Positions 1-12,344 of a DNA stretch of 64,000 bases are shown here, piece by piece. The notes beneath the pieces were generated by a model. It searched no databases and had not been told where the DNA came from. It saw nothing but the letters and a program-made list of their open reading frames with translations. The translations under genes and the position numbers were made by a program. Within the stretch, counting starts at the first letter, position 1, and every line of letters starts with the position of its first letter. The DNA is from a bacterium (GTDB lineage: Bacteria > Auribacterota > Auribacteria > Auribacterales > Auribacteraceae): assembly GCA_018435605.1 (NCBI GenBank), contig JAHDNF010000001.1, forward strand, positions 62,001 through 126,000, given 5' to 3'.

Positions 1-557
1 GAACCGCGCTGTGATGTAATTACAGGATCGGTATTAAGCACCACTAAAACACGTTGTTTCGGATAATTTTCGGAGATAGATTTTATTTGTGCCATACGGT
101 TTTTCATGAAGTCCAGTAATTGCTGTGCCTTGCTTTCTGCATCCGTTTCGTGTCCGATAAGTTTTATAGTCCTGAATATTTCATCTATGGTATCGTTAGA
201 TGTTATTATCACAGAAAATCCATGCATTATCAGCTGATGTATCTGCTGTGGGTCGTTTACACGGGCTGACGATATAATCAGGTTAGGATGATATTGAATT
301 ATTTTTTCTATGGTGAGATTTTTTTCCGTACCGATTGATGGTTTTTCCTTTACCTGCTTTGGATACTTACAGTTGTCTGTTACAGCGACAATATTTTTTT
401 CCAGACCGAGAGCATAGCAAATTTCCGTCAGATTCGGCGCTAGACATATAATCCGTTTATCGACAATATAATTTCCTGCGTACAATGTGCAGGGTATCAG
501 TGCTATTAATGCCGTTGATATGAAAAAAATGACTTGTAGATATTTTTTTATGGCCAT
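1..557 (-). CDS. BtuF/FecB-like periplasmic substrate-binding protein of an ABC transporter (partial)
   Basis: I translated this edge-truncated gene by hand from the minus strand. It begins with a hydrophobic signal segment (MAIKKYLQVIFF..., with a Cys near residue 23 that might be a lipobox). It continues with RIICLAPNLTEICYALGL and VAVTDNCKYP, the N-terminal signature of BtuF-type class III binding proteins, which carry corrinoids, hemes or siderophores to an inner-membrane ABC importer. A GGAG lies 4 bases before the ATG. The C-terminal lobe is outside the window, so the ligand cannot be inferred. No cobalamin riboswitch was recognised in the leader. Confidence 0.8.
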   Translation of the reverse strand, partial: MAIKKYLQVIFFISTALIALIPCTLYAGNYIVDKRIICLAPNLTEICYALGLEKNIVAVTDNCKYPKQVKEKPSIGTEKNLTIEKIIQYHPNLIISSARVNDPQQIHQLIMHGFSVIITSNDTIDEIFRTIKLIGHETDAESKAQQLLDFMKNRMAQIKSISENYPKQRVLVVLNTDPVITSQRG

Positions 558-612
558 AACACTCCATCTTTTTCCATGTCTTTTGAATGACAGTGAGTTG
601 CAATGCTTTAAA

Positions 613-641
613 ATTCTAAAATAAACAAACTGCAATGTAAA
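613..641 (-). promoter_or_regulatory. sigma70-type promoter for the minus-strand binding-protein gene
   Basis: Read on the minus strand, TTTACA is followed after 17 bases by TAGAAT, each 5 of 6 matches to the -35 and -10 consensus. It lies about 55 bases upstream of the start codon. Prediction from motif and spacing only. Confidence 0.5.
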
Positions 642-675
642 CCGAAAAATTTTTAGATGAACTACCACAAAATTA

Positions 676-704
676 TTGTTATGAAAAAGTTTTTTTCTTA
701 TAAT
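676..704 (+). promoter_or_regulatory. sigma70-type promoter for the diguanylate cyclase gene
   Basis: TTGTTA, 17 bases, then a perfect TATAAT, ending 28 bases before the ATG of the REC-GGDEF gene. With the minus-strand promoter next to it this forms a divergent promoter pair. Confidence 0.6.
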
Positions 705-732
705 CCTTGCCAATGCAAAGGGTGTAACGATT

Positions 733-1647
733 ATGGCAAAAATTCTTATCGTTGATGACGACAAACGAATCGTGGAAATGCTCGAAATAGGTTTGAGCTC
801 CATCGGTTACGAAATCATACCTGCCTATGACGGCGAGTCGGCTGTTGCTTTGGTACATAGCGAAGTGCCGGATATTATCCTGCTGGATATTAATCTACCC
901 AAAAAAGACGGATTTCAGGTATGCCGCCAGATCAGGGAAGAGGTCGAAAACAACTATATTCCGATTATTATGATTACCGCCCGCGACGACCTGTCAAGTA
1001 AAGTCGAGGGGCTGGATACCGGCGCGGACGATTATATCACCAAGCCGGTTGATATCAAAGAACTGATGGCTCGTGTGAAATCTATGCTTCGTATTAAAAA
1101 CCTGCAGGATGAGTTGCGTTCTGCTAAGGATGAACTTCAGGAACTGGCGGTTCGCGACTATCTTACAAATTGCTATAACCGGCGTTATTTTATGGAGATT
1201 TTTCAGCTTGAACTTAAAAAAGCGGCTCGTTATAAACGTGATATTGTATGCATTATGCTTGACCTTGACCGCTTCAAACATATAAACGACACCTACGGAC
1301 ATCCGGCAGGAGATAAAATCCTGTGCGCCCTAGCGGAACTCATGAAATCCAACCTCCGTGACAGCGATATTATCGGGCGTTACGGCGGGGAAGAGTTTAT
1401 TTTTCTTTTACCTCAAATTACTCAAAAAGAACAGTTGCAATATATTTGCGAAAGGTTGCGCTCGGTGGTAGAAACTACTCCATTTAAAGTGGATAATACT
1501 GATGTTTTCATGACTGCCAGTATCGGCGCGGCGATTTTTCATGCCGATTCTTTACCGACGGTCGACGATATGATCGATATCGTTGACAAAGCGTTGTATC
1601 AGGCAAAAAATGAGGGACGAAACTGTTACCGAATTATTGACTGCTGA
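733..1647 (+). CDS. response regulator with GGDEF output (PleD/WspR-like diguanylate cyclase)
   Basis: Residues 1-120 are a receiver domain with acidic pocket D8-D10, phospho-acceptor Asp52 and Lys104. A short coiled linker (about 122-140) leads to a GGDEF domain at 140-302. The active-site motif is GGEEF (218-222), an accepted catalytic variant. An RxxD inhibitory site (209-212) sits exactly five residues upstream, so product inhibition by c-di-GMP is expected. It should make c-di-GMP from two GTP when phosphorylated. No kinase is adjacent. The nearby flagellar and partner-switching genes make motility control plausible, but that is inference. Confidence 0.93.
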   Translation: MAKILIVDDDKRIVEMLEIGLSSIGYEIIPAYDGESAVALVHSEVPDIILLDINLPKKDGFQVCRQIREEVENNYIPIIMITARDDLSSKVEGLDTGADDYITKPVDIKELMARVKSMLRIKNLQDELRSAKDELQELAVRDYLTNCYNRRYFMEIFQLELKKAARYKRDIVCIMLDLDRFKHINDTYGHPAGDKILCALAELMKSNLRDSDIIGRYGGEEFIFLLPQITQKEQLQYICERLRSVVETTPFKVDNTDVFMTASIGAAIFHADSLPTVDDMIDIVDKALYQAKNEGRNCYRIIDC

Positions 1648-1718
1648 AATTTCCTTTCCGGATACAGTTACCATTTTTAACAGTATATTGCGTGCTTTTT
1701 TCAGAGGAGATTTTTTAT

Positions 1719-2453
1719 ATGATTGTTAACCCTTGTAAAAAAAAGGTTAACGAAAAAACTGTGATAGTTACAGGCGCTTCATCGGGCTTTGGCGCTGTTC
1801 TTGTCAGATCGTTTCAAGATACCGGATACAGGGTTGCCTGTTGCGGGCGTAATATACAACCGATTGAAAACAAAAATACCCTTGCTGTTACAGCCGATGT
1901 GCGATCTTCGCTACAGATGCGCAAATTTTGTGAAACTGTGGTAGGCCGTTGGGGAGGAATTGACGTTGTTGTCGCCAACGCCGGTGTAAACCATGAGGGT
2001 ATGCTCAGCAATTGTAGCTCCGATCAAATTGACGACACTATAGCCACAAATATCGGCGGTGTTATGAATATAATGAAACATGCAGGACAATATCTTGTTA
2101 CGCAAGGCGGCGGCCATATGATAGCTATATCGTCGTATGTGGCCACAAGAGGCAATTTCGGATTGAGTTTGTACGGGGCGACAAAATCGGCGTTGACAGG
2201 CCTTGTGCGATCTTTTGCGAAAGAGCTGGGTCCCCATGGAGTACAGGTTAACGCGGTAATGCCGGGTTTCATGGATTGCGGTATGGGAGAACGAGTAACT
2301 CCTCAAATAAAGGAAATGATAAAACGCGATCAGGTGTTGCTTCGGTTAGCTGATCCGGATGAATCTGCAGGTTTTATAGTGTATCTTGCGGATATGCGAA
2401 ACGTATCCGGACAACTGTTTAACCTTGATAGCCGAATAACAGGCTGGATATGA
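1719..2453 (+). CDS. FabG-like short-chain dehydrogenase/reductase, first gene of the biotin operon
   Basis: A classical SDR of 244 aa with cofactor motif TGASSGFG (18-25), NAG (87-89), and catalytic Asn111, Ser139, Tyr152 and Lys156. It resembles 3-oxoacyl-ACP reductase. The start at 1719 has AGGAG 9 bases upstream; a GTG at 1761 is an alternative. The stop overlaps the start of a ketosynthase gene (ATGA), and bioF, bioA and bioD follow. A BirA-type operator overlaps codons 2-12. I infer that it reduces the beta-keto intermediate in assembling the pimeloyl moiety of biotin. A housekeeping fatty-acid FabG is the alternative. Confidence 0.85.
   Translation: MIVNPCKKKVNEKTVIVTGASSGFGAVLVRSFQDTGYRVACCGRNIQPIENKNTLAVTADVRSSLQMRKFCETVVGRWGGIDVVVANAGVNHEGMLSNCSSDQIDDTIATNIGGVMNIMKHAGQYLVTQGGGHMIAISSYVATRGNFGLSLYGATKSALTGLVRSFAKELGPHGVQVNAVMPGFMDCGMGERVTPQIKEMIKRDQVLLRLADPDESAGFIVYLADMRNVSGQLFNLDSRITGWI
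1723..1753 (+). promoter_or_regulatory. BirA-type biotin operator inside the start of the FabG-like gene
   Basis: TTGTTAACC (1723-1731), 13 bases, GGTTAACGA (1745-1753): an inverted repeat matching in 8 of 9 arm positions and resembling the known biotin operator consensus (TTGTTAACC...GGTTAACAA). It lies at the head of the biotin operon but within codons 2-12. BirA bound to biotinyl-AMP should repress the operon, perhaps as a roadblock or by covering the start region. Binding is inferred from the motif. Confidence 0.7.
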
Positions 2454-3652
2454 TTGATTTTAATAGAGAAATATGGATAACCGGATTGGGATGCGTCACA
2501 CCACACGGCCTTGATGCTAAATCATTCTTCAGGGCTGTTGCGGCAGGTGTGCCTTGCGAGCAAGGGGGATTTGCCCAACGTAAGTTTCCGGTTGTATATA
2601 TAGACGAGGAAAATTTTTTGACCCGGCGTATATCCGATAAGCGTAGTAGAATAGGCAAAGATTACCGGCGGGCGTATGCTTTGGAGGCGGCTTATCGTGC
2701 GCGACATGATGCGGGATTGGATGACGAAAACAGCATTGGATGTACCATTTCATGTGCTCGTCCCACATTGGGAAGGGATCAGCAGTGGTTTAATGCTCTT
2801 GAATGCTTGCGGCGCGGCGAAGATACGTCCGATTTCAATGTGCCTATTGCCGGTAGTGTAGAAGTTCCCGGAGAGTATGTTTTTGGAAGACTGGCGCTCG
2901 AAGGAATCGCTTTAAGCACACAGGGCGGATGCGTTACCGGATTGCTGTCTATTTTGACTGCCTGCAGGATGATTGTGCAAGGGCAGGCCGAACGAGTACT
3001 TGCCGGCGCGGTTGAAGTTGTGCCTGAAAAGCTGTTTCTTGCAGGATACCATTCGATGAAAGTTCTTACTGAGTCTTTTGAGGAATTTCGTCCATATCAT
3101 CGCTTGAGAAACGGATTTTTTATATCTGAGGGGGCTGGAGTTGTTATGCTTGAGTCCGCTGAATCGGCAAAAAAACGCGGTAAAAAACCGTATGCGGTTA
3201 TCGAGGATTGGTGTTCTCTTGCGGATGCCCATGGAATGACGTCTATGGACCCGAAAGGCATTACTATAAAAGAAATCATAAAAAGACTTACAAAAAATGG
3301 CGGGATTTCCTTGGATTACATTAATACTCATGGCACAGCTACACGAATGAATGATCAGATTGAAAGTAAAGCGATTTATGATGTACTGGGTACGAAAGTT
3401 CCTTGTAGCTCGATCAAACCTCAAACAGGGCATATGCTAGGAGCGTCAAGTGTTATGGAAGTGATAGCAACCGCACTGGCTGTGAATCAAGATATTGTTC
3501 CTCCTACCATTCGGATTGACGATACCGATATCGGTTATGGACTTGATTATATTCCTAATCAGGCGAGGTCGGTTTGTGTGAAACGCGCAGTCAGCCTTTC
3601 CTACGGATTCGGAGGAGTAATGGCCGGGATTCTTTTAAAAAAATATGAGTGA
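2450..3652 (+). CDS. FabF-like beta-ketoacyl-ACP synthase of the biotin operon
   Basis: A thiolase-fold KAS I/II enzyme of 400 aa, close to FabF length. The catalytic triad is intact: Cys161 in QGGCVTG, His294 in NTHGTAT, His328 in TGHMLGAS, with the conserved Lys323. It should catalyse decarboxylative condensation of malonyl-ACP with an acyl primer. It is coupled by ATGA overlap to the reductase upstream and adjoins bioF downstream. No acyl carrier protein, dehydratase, enoyl reductase, bioC or bioH is encoded in the cluster, so those would come from general fatty-acid synthesis. A dedicated role in pimeloyl-ACP formation is inferred from context. Confidence 0.87.
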   Translation: MIDFNREIWITGLGCVTPHGLDAKSFFRAVAAGVPCEQGGFAQRKFPVVYIDEENFLTRRISDKRSRIGKDYRRAYALEAAYRARHDAGLDDENSIGCTISCARPTLGRDQQWFNALECLRRGEDTSDFNVPIAGSVEVPGEYVFGRLALEGIALSTQGGCVTGLLSILTACRMIVQGQAERVLAGAVEVVPEKLFLAGYHSMKVLTESFEEFRPYHRLRNGFFISEGAGVVMLESAESAKKRGKKPYAVIEDWCSLADAHGMTSMDPKGITIKEIIKRLTKNGGISLDYINTHGTATRMNDQIESKAIYDVLGTKVPCSSIKPQTGHMLGASSVMEVIATALAVNQDIVPPTIRIDDTDIGYGLDYIPNQARSVCVKRAVSLSYGFGGVMAGILLKKYE

Positions 3653-3662
3653 AGGAACAGGT

Positions 3663-4832
3663 ATGTTAGATAAAATACTCGAATCCGAACTGCAAGCTAT
3701 ACGCGCAAAAGGATTATACCGGCAAATGCGAAAAGTTGTATCATCCGCCGGACCTGTTGTTTTTTGTGACGGCAAACAGATGCTAAACTTCGCGTCGAAC
3801 AACTATCTGAGTATTGCCGACGATCAACGGCTTGTCGTCGCCGCACATAGGGTGATGGATACCCATGGTATCGGAGCGTCTGCCTCGCGTCTGGTAGTCG
3901 GCAACACTGACATTCACGAGGAACTGGAACAGAGACTTGCCTCATTCAAAAACAAGCCGGCCGCTCTTGTTTTTCCTACCGGTTACATGGCTAACGCAGG
4001 TTGTATACCTGCTGTAGCGTCCGGCGACAACGACTTGATTTTAGCTGACAGGTTGGTTCACGCCAGTTTGTTGGATGCATGCCGCAATTCTTACGGAAAA
4101 TTGCGGGTTTTCCCTCATAACGATACTGATGCATTGGAACATTTGCTTGCAAGATATCATGATAAAAAACGAAGAATTCTTATTGTTACCGAAGGTGTAT
4201 TCAGTATGGACGGCGATTGCGCTCCTCTTGACCGTATTGCATTGCTTGCTAGGTCGTATGATGCGTTGTTAATGCTCGATGACGCCCACGGTACCGGAGT
4301 GCTCGGCGACAACGGCAGGGGCGCCGCGGAGATGTTTTCTGTAGAAAATATGGTCGATATTCACATGGGTACTTTAAGTAAAGCTATCGGCGTAATGGGC
4401 GGTTTTGTAGCGGGAAGTTATTTACTGCGGGAGTATCTTGTAAATAAAGCAAGAAGTTTTATATATACTACCGGATTGCCGCCGGCTTTGTGCGCGGCTT
4501 CTATGGAATCATTGTCTATCATACAATCAGAACCGGAACGCAGAAACAGGTTACGCGCAACGAGCGGTTTAGTTCGTAATGAATTACAGCGTATCGGGTT
4601 TACGGTGCCGGACGGAATAACGCCCATAATACCTGTAATTATTGGCGATGCTACAAAAGTTATGCAGGTTTCTCATGCTCTTTCGGAATACGGAATGATA
4701 GCGCCCGGCATACGGTATCCTACAGTGCCAGAAGGCAAAGAACGCCTTCGTATCAGCATTCAATCTGGTCATACCGATGCGCATATAGATAAGTTGCTCT
4801 CATGTATGAAGAAAATATTCGAAACACTCTAA
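3663..4832 (+). CDS. bioF: 8-amino-7-oxononanoate synthase
   Basis: A PLP-dependent alpha-oxoamine synthase. It condenses pimeloyl-ACP (or CoA) with L-alanine to give 8-amino-7-oxononanoate (KAPA). Visible signatures are NNYLSIADD, GIGASASRLVVG, the cofactor-binding DDAHGTGVLG, and the PLP lysine in MGTLSKAIGVMGG (residue 240). I chose 3663 because GAAGGA lies 6 bases upstream; an ATG at 3645 (six residues longer, overlapping the ketosynthase stop) is the alternative. The 389-aa length is normal. It sits between the ketosynthase and bioA, supporting operon transcription. Confidence 0.93.
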   Translation: MLDKILESELQAIRAKGLYRQMRKVVSSAGPVVFCDGKQMLNFASNNYLSIADDQRLVVAAHRVMDTHGIGASASRLVVGNTDIHEELEQRLASFKNKPAALVFPTGYMANAGCIPAVASGDNDLILADRLVHASLLDACRNSYGKLRVFPHNDTDALEHLLARYHDKKRRILIVTEGVFSMDGDCAPLDRIALLARSYDALLMLDDAHGTGVLGDNGRGAAEMFSVENMVDIHMGTLSKAIGVMGGFVAGSYLLREYLVNKARSFIYTTGLPPALCAASMESLSIIQSEPERRNRLRATSGLVRNELQRIGFTVPDGITPIIPVIIGDATKVMQVSHALSEYGMIAPGIRYPTVPEGKERLRISIQSGHTDAHIDKLLSCMKKIFETL

Positions 4833-4847
4833 AATAAAGGATGTTAT

Positions 4848-7943
<3,096 letters not shown>

Positions 7944-7966
7944 TAATATCCTCTTATGGAGTTTAT

Positions 7967-8476
7967 ATGAAAAATATAGTGCTGTTTGGTTTTATGGGAA
8001 CCGGTAAAACCTTGATCGCTAAAATAATGGAAGAACGTAAAGGTCTTCGGAGAGTTGATATGGATGATATCATTGAACAGCGCGAAGGTAAAACCATTTC
8101 ACGTATATTCTCTGAAGATGGCGAGTCTTATTTCAGAAACTGTGAACAGAAAATTGCCGTCGAACTTGGAAAAAAAAGCGACCTTATAATTTCTACCGGA
8201 GGCGGGGTAGTGCTAAATAAAAGCAATATAATCAATTTGTCAAAAAACGGTGTGTGTGTATGTCTTAACGCAACCCCTGAAACAGTTTATAATAGAGTGA
8301 AACATGAAACCCATAGGCCGTTGCTTCAAAACGGCGATCCAATGACTACAATCCGCGAAATGCTGGCGAATCGGAAAATTTTTTATGATGCGGTTCCTTT
8401 TCAGGTGGTTACCGACAATAAAACGCCTGATATAATCTGCGACGAGATAGAAAAAATTTACAGTGAAAATCAATGA
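7967..8476 (+). CDS. aroK: shikimate kinase
   Basis: A compact P-loop kinase of 169 aa that phosphorylates shikimate at the 3-hydroxyl in chorismate synthesis. It has Walker A GFMGTGKT (8-15), the substrate-binding acidic pair in VDMDDIIEQ, the arginine-containing SYFRNCEQ, the glycine loop STGGGVVLN and the lid arginine in HRPLL. GGAG lies before the ATG. Length and motif order are ordinary for AroK/AroL. Confidence 0.94.
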   Translation: MKNIVLFGFMGTGKTLIAKIMEERKGLRRVDMDDIIEQREGKTISRIFSEDGESYFRNCEQKIAVELGKKSDLIISTGGGVVLNKSNIINLSKNGVCVCLNATPETVYNRVKHETHRPLLQNGDPMTTIREMLANRKIFYDAVPFQVVTDNKTPDIICDEIEKIYSENQ

Positions 8477-8494
8477 CAATACTGGAGTGTTTGT

Positions 8495-9556
8495 ATGCCT
8501 GTTCCTACCATAACATGGAAAAATGATACGTTAATCATTATCGACCAGACACAGTTGCCTGTACGATTCGTTACCAAAAAACTGGAAACTGTGCAGGATG
8601 TATGGGTGGCAATTAAAGAATTGCAGGTGCGCGGCGCTCCGGCTATAGGCGTAGCCGCCGCTTTGGGTGTAGCGGTAGGTATAAAAAATATTGCCGCGGC
8701 GGATCGGGGTGAGTTCGATCGTAACTGCATAAAAATCATTGAATATCTGGCAACTTCGCGTCCTACGGCGGTTAACCTGTTCTGGGCGCTTGACCGAATG
8801 AAAAAGACTCTTGAAAATAATTCCGGTCTATCGGTTGATCAAATAAGAACTGCACTCACTAAAGAGGCGGAAAATATTTTTAACGAAGACAAAGCCATTT
8901 GCCGTCAGATCGGTTTGCATGGCAATACCTTGATACCCGATCAATGTACTATTTTGACGCATTGTAATGCCGGCGGGCTGGCTACAGCCGATTACGGAAC
9001 AGCGTTGGGTGTCATATATGCGGCTCACGAAGCAGGTAAAAAAGTATCGGTGTACTCCGATGAAACACGCCCGTTACTTCAGGGGGCGCGGCTGACAACA
9101 TGGGAACTGATGCAGTCTGGGGTCGACGTTACTCTTATTTGCGATAATACCGCCGCCAAAGTTATGATGGAACATAAAATAGATATGGTGATCGTTGGAG
9201 CCGACAGGATTGCTAAAAACGGAGATACGGCCAATAAAATAGGTACTTACATGGTAGCGATTGCCGCGAATGCTCATAATATCCCGATGTATGTTGCCGC
9301 TCCGGCTTCAACTTTCGACTTGTCTATTGAGTCAGGCGCGGATATTCCAATTGAGGAGCGGGAAGCTAAGGAAGTGACACACGGTTTTGCTACCCAAACC
9401 GCACCGGACGGAGTGAAGGTGTATTCTCCTGCGTTTGACGTAACTCCGGCACGATTGATAAGCGGTTTTATAACGGAAAAAGGCATTATTCGCCCGCCTT
9501 ACGATAAGTCTATCACCGAAACTTTGCTTCAACCCGCGAGCGCGTATGAACAATAA
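8495..9556 (+). CDS. mtnA: S-methyl-5-thioribose-1-phosphate isomerase
   Basis: A member of the eIF2B-alpha-like sugar isomerase superfamily, 353 aa. It converts methylthioribose-1-phosphate to methylthioribulose-1-phosphate in methionine salvage. Key motifs are RGAPAIGVAAA (46-56), ILTHCNAGGLAT with catalytic Cys157, and VIVGADRIAKNGD with catalytic Asp237. Other mtn genes are not nearby. The 3' end overlaps thiL by 11 bases. Confidence 0.93.
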   Translation: MPVPTITWKNDTLIIIDQTQLPVRFVTKKLETVQDVWVAIKELQVRGAPAIGVAAALGVAVGIKNIAAADRGEFDRNCIKIIEYLATSRPTAVNLFWALDRMKKTLENNSGLSVDQIRTALTKEAENIFNEDKAICRQIGLHGNTLIPDQCTILTHCNAGGLATADYGTALGVIYAAHEAGKKVSVYSDETRPLLQGARLTTWELMQSGVDVTLICDNTAAKVMMEHKIDMVIVGADRIAKNGDTANKIGTYMVAIAANAHNIPMYVAAPASTFDLSIESGADIPIEEREAKEVTHGFATQTAPDGVKVYSPAFDVTPARLISGFITEKGIIRPPYDKSITETLLQPASAYEQ

Positions 9557-10514
9557 CGGATCCCTGAAAGGTTTGACTGAACGGGAACTGCTTGGACTTA
9601 TTCCTGGCAGGAATGATAAATATGCTCACGTTATACGGGGTATCGGCGATGATTGCGCGGTAGTCGGTTTCAATCTGAAAAATGATACATATATTTTACT
9701 TACACAGGATTCTATAATCAGTGGACGACATTTTGTATATCATAGTGATGATCCGTATTTTGTAGGTTGGAAAGCATTGGCACGCTCGTTGAGCGATATT
9801 GCCGCTATGGGCGGCGATCCCCAAAGCGCTCTGGTAGCGTATGGCATACCGCCGGATACTCCGGTAGCGTGGCTCAAACGTGTTTTTGAAGGATTATATG
9901 ATTGCGGAAAAAAATACTCATGCCCTATAATAGGCGGCGATATGGCGTCAACAGCCGGTGAGATGTTTTTCTCGACAACTTGCATGGGTACGGTAACCAA
10001 ACAGGCAATTGCATTTCGCACCGGCACCAGCAATGGAGATATGCTTTGTGTAACAGGTACGCTGGGTGGAAGTATTGCTGGAAAACACCTGCGTTTCGAG
10101 CCTCGTATTGATGAAGCGAAATGGCTGATTGCCAATTCTCATGTAAGCTCGATGATAGATTTGAGCGATGGAATCGCCAAAGATTTATCTCACATTGCCG
10201 AGGCGGGTAATATTGGATTCAGGATAGATTATGAATCTGTCCCTTTATCGCAAATATTGAAATCGCAGTTTGGCTACGATACGGATACCGCTGTATATCA
10301 CGCATTATATGATGGCGAGGATTATGAGCTTCTTTTTACAGTCAGCGATACCGAAGCAAATGTCAGGGCGTTGTGCGAGTCGTTTTCGGTTAGATTCGGA
10401 ATTCCGTGCACGGTTATCGGAAGATGTGATTCTGGTATTGAAACTATGGAACTATGGAAAAACGGCCGGAGAGATAAAAATATCGAACCCGGCGGTTTTG
10501 AGCATTTTGTATAA
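9546..10514 (+). CDS. thiL: thiamine-monophosphate kinase
   Basis: An AIR-synthase/PurM-like ATP-binding enzyme of 322 aa that phosphorylates thiamine monophosphate to the diphosphate cofactor. Diagnostic segments are GIGDDCAVVGF (metal/ATP site), ARSLSDIAAMGGDP, GGDMAST and MIDLSDGIAKDL. Its start lies inside the mtnA 3' end. It is followed two bases after its stop by tsaE. Confidence 0.93.
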   Translation: MNNNGSLKGLTERELLGLIPGRNDKYAHVIRGIGDDCAVVGFNLKNDTYILLTQDSIISGRHFVYHSDDPYFVGWKALARSLSDIAAMGGDPQSALVAYGIPPDTPVAWLKRVFEGLYDCGKKYSCPIIGGDMASTAGEMFFSTTCMGTVTKQAIAFRTGTSNGDMLCVTGTLGGSIAGKHLRFEPRIDEAKWLIANSHVSSMIDLSDGIAKDLSHIAEAGNIGFRIDYESVPLSQILKSQFGYDTDTAVYHALYDGEDYELLFTVSDTEANVRALCESFSVRFGIPCTVIGRCDSGIETMELWKNGRRDKNIEPGGFEHFV

Positions 10515-10516
10515 AG

Positions 10517-10978
10517 ATGATAACACGGGAATATACTACAAATTCAGCGTTACAAACTAAAAAACTCGGTATAAAACTGGCCGAGCGTTTACAAAAAGGC
10601 GATGTGATTGCTCTTTGCGGTGAACTTGGAGCTGGAAAAACGTGCTTGACTCAGGGTATTTGCAGAGGACTCGGCCTCGATAAAGCCACACCGGTTACCA
10701 GCCCGACGTTCACTCTTGTAAATGAATATCGGGCGGCAATGCCCGTCTATCATATTGATTTATACAGAATAGCCTCGGATGAAGAATTTTATTTCAGCGG
10801 GCTGGATGAGTTTTTAAAAGATGATGCGGTAACCATAATTGAGTGGGCTAACAAACATGCCGATGTATTACCTGATAGAACTTTGTTTATAACCATTACC
10901 TTCGGCGGGCGCCTGCGCCGTAATATCCGAATATCATGTGATGAGGGATATCATGATAAACAGAAAATCGTTTTTTAA
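10517..10978 (+). CDS. tsaE: tRNA threonylcarbamoyladenosine biosynthesis ATPase TsaE
   Basis: A 153-aa P-loop protein that partners TsaB/TsaD in making t6A37 on ANN-decoding tRNAs. Walker A is GELGAGKT (35-42), followed by SPTFTLVNEY, HIDLYR and the C-terminal IIEWANKHADVLP, the typical TsaE order. It is very close to thiL, suggesting co-transcription. Confidence 0.93.
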   Translation: MITREYTTNSALQTKKLGIKLAERLQKGDVIALCGELGAGKTCLTQGICRGLGLDKATPVTSPTFTLVNEYRAAMPVYHIDLYRIASDEEFYFSGLDEFLKDDAVTIIEWANKHADVLPDRTLFITITFGGRLRRNIRISCDEGYHDKQKIVF

Positions 10979-12194
10979 GCGAATTATACCGCTTGTTTTT
11001 CTTCTTGTAGCTTTGGCTATAACTGCTTCAACTACTTTTGCGCAATCAGGCGACCCTTTGACTCAGTTAATCGATAATGAACAGTGGGAACGTGCATACA
11101 GAATGGCTAAAGAACTAATTAAAAAAGAACCTGCCAACGTACAGTATTTGTACCAGTTCGGATTGGCTTGTAATAAAACTATGAATTACGGCGAAGCTGT
11201 ACAGCCGCTATTACAGGTCGTTCGCCAAGAGCCTAATTTTCCGGACGGTTATAACCAGCTTGCAGTTGCTTATAGGAATCTTAACGAAGACGAGAAAGCC
11301 TTGCAGATTCTCGAACATGGTTTGAATATTTTTCCCAGCAACCATATTATGATTTATCAGCTTGGCACAGTATTGCTAAAATTGAATAGGTGTAAAGAGG
11401 CCGTACACTATTTCGAATTGTTCAGCGATTTAGCTCCGTACAGTCAGGCTGACGGTATGTTTATGATAGGTTTGTGCCATAAGGCGATGGGGGAAATAGA
11501 AAAAGCAAAAGAAACATTGCTTCATGTAATAGCGCTCCGTCCGGCTTATTATCAGGCATATTTTGAGATGGCAACAATATATATGGAACAGAAAAAGTTC
11601 GATAACGCCATATATTACTTTGAACAGACGATAAAACATGATCCGCGTAACGTGGAGGCATTGTTTCATCTGGGAAATATATATTCCATGCAGGAAAAAT
11701 GGCAACAGGCTCGTAACGCTTTCTACGCTATAATAGATATAAATCCCAATAATCTCGAGATATATTTGAATCTTGCGCAAACATACTTTGCAACGGAACG
11801 CCCGAGTCAGGCTGTTTTGATACTTACAACCGCCATGAACCGGTTTGAACCTGATGCGGATATATATTTGAATTTGGGTGTGGCTTATGGTATGCAGGAA
11901 ATGTATGACAGAGAATGTGATAATTACCTCAAGGCCATATCACTCAATCCTAATTACGCTCCTGCATATTATAATCTTGGAATTGCATATCGCAATTTAA
12001 AGCAATGGGATAAATCTATCGAGCAGTTTCAACAGATGTTGACTTTCTTTCCCGACGACCCTGATATCCTTTCACAGATAGCCAGAACTCATTTTGCCTC
12101 CGGTAATCCTGAAAAAACCGAGGAAATACTTCAGATTATCGAACAAATAAATCGGCAAATCGCTGATAAAGTTCGCGAAGACCTTGGAATCTAG
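10953..12194 (+). CDS. secreted tetratricopeptide-repeat protein
   Basis: An N-terminal signal peptide (hydrophobic run, then TTFAQS near residue 30) is followed by a nearly continuous array of about ten TPR units (for example AVHYFELFSDLAP, AIYYFEQTIKHDPRN, CDNYLKAISLNPNYAPAYYN). It should be a periplasmic or exported scaffold. I chose ATG 10953 because AGGG lies 5 bases upstream; GTG 10938 and ATG 10941 are in frame upstream. It begins inside the tsaE end. The interaction partner is unknown. Confidence 0.82.
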   Translation: MINRKSFFKRIIPLVFLLVALAITASTTFAQSGDPLTQLIDNEQWERAYRMAKELIKKEPANVQYLYQFGLACNKTMNYGEAVQPLLQVVRQEPNFPDGYNQLAVAYRNLNEDEKALQILEHGLNIFPSNHIMIYQLGTVLLKLNRCKEAVHYFELFSDLAPYSQADGMFMIGLCHKAMGEIEKAKETLLHVIALRPAYYQAYFEMATIYMEQKKFDNAIYYFEQTIKHDPRNVEALFHLGNIYSMQEKWQQARNAFYAIIDINPNNLEIYLNLAQTYFATERPSQAVLILTTAMNRFEPDADIYLNLGVAYGMQEMYDRECDNYLKAISLNPNYAPAYYNLGIAYRNLKQWDKSIEQFQQMLTFFPDDPDILSQIARTHFASGNPEKTEEILQIIEQINRQIADKVREDLGI

Positions 12195-12344
12195 GCGTTG
12201 ATTTTTTGCATTCGACTGTACATTTTTTCAATCGTATTGTTTATTTGTAGGTGTTATCGCTGTTCGTAATCCATCCTATTTGTTCTGCTTTTAGCCTTAA
12301 GCCTTCTCTATGCTCTGTTGTAAGCGAGATATATTTTATTATGA

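Noticed and set aside
2912-3433. 173-codon open frame on the minus strand opposite the ketosynthase
   Set aside because: It mirrors a protein with an intact catalytic triad on the + strand and has no recognisable domain. The same reasoning removes other long antisense frames such as 35609-36307 and 5334-5900.
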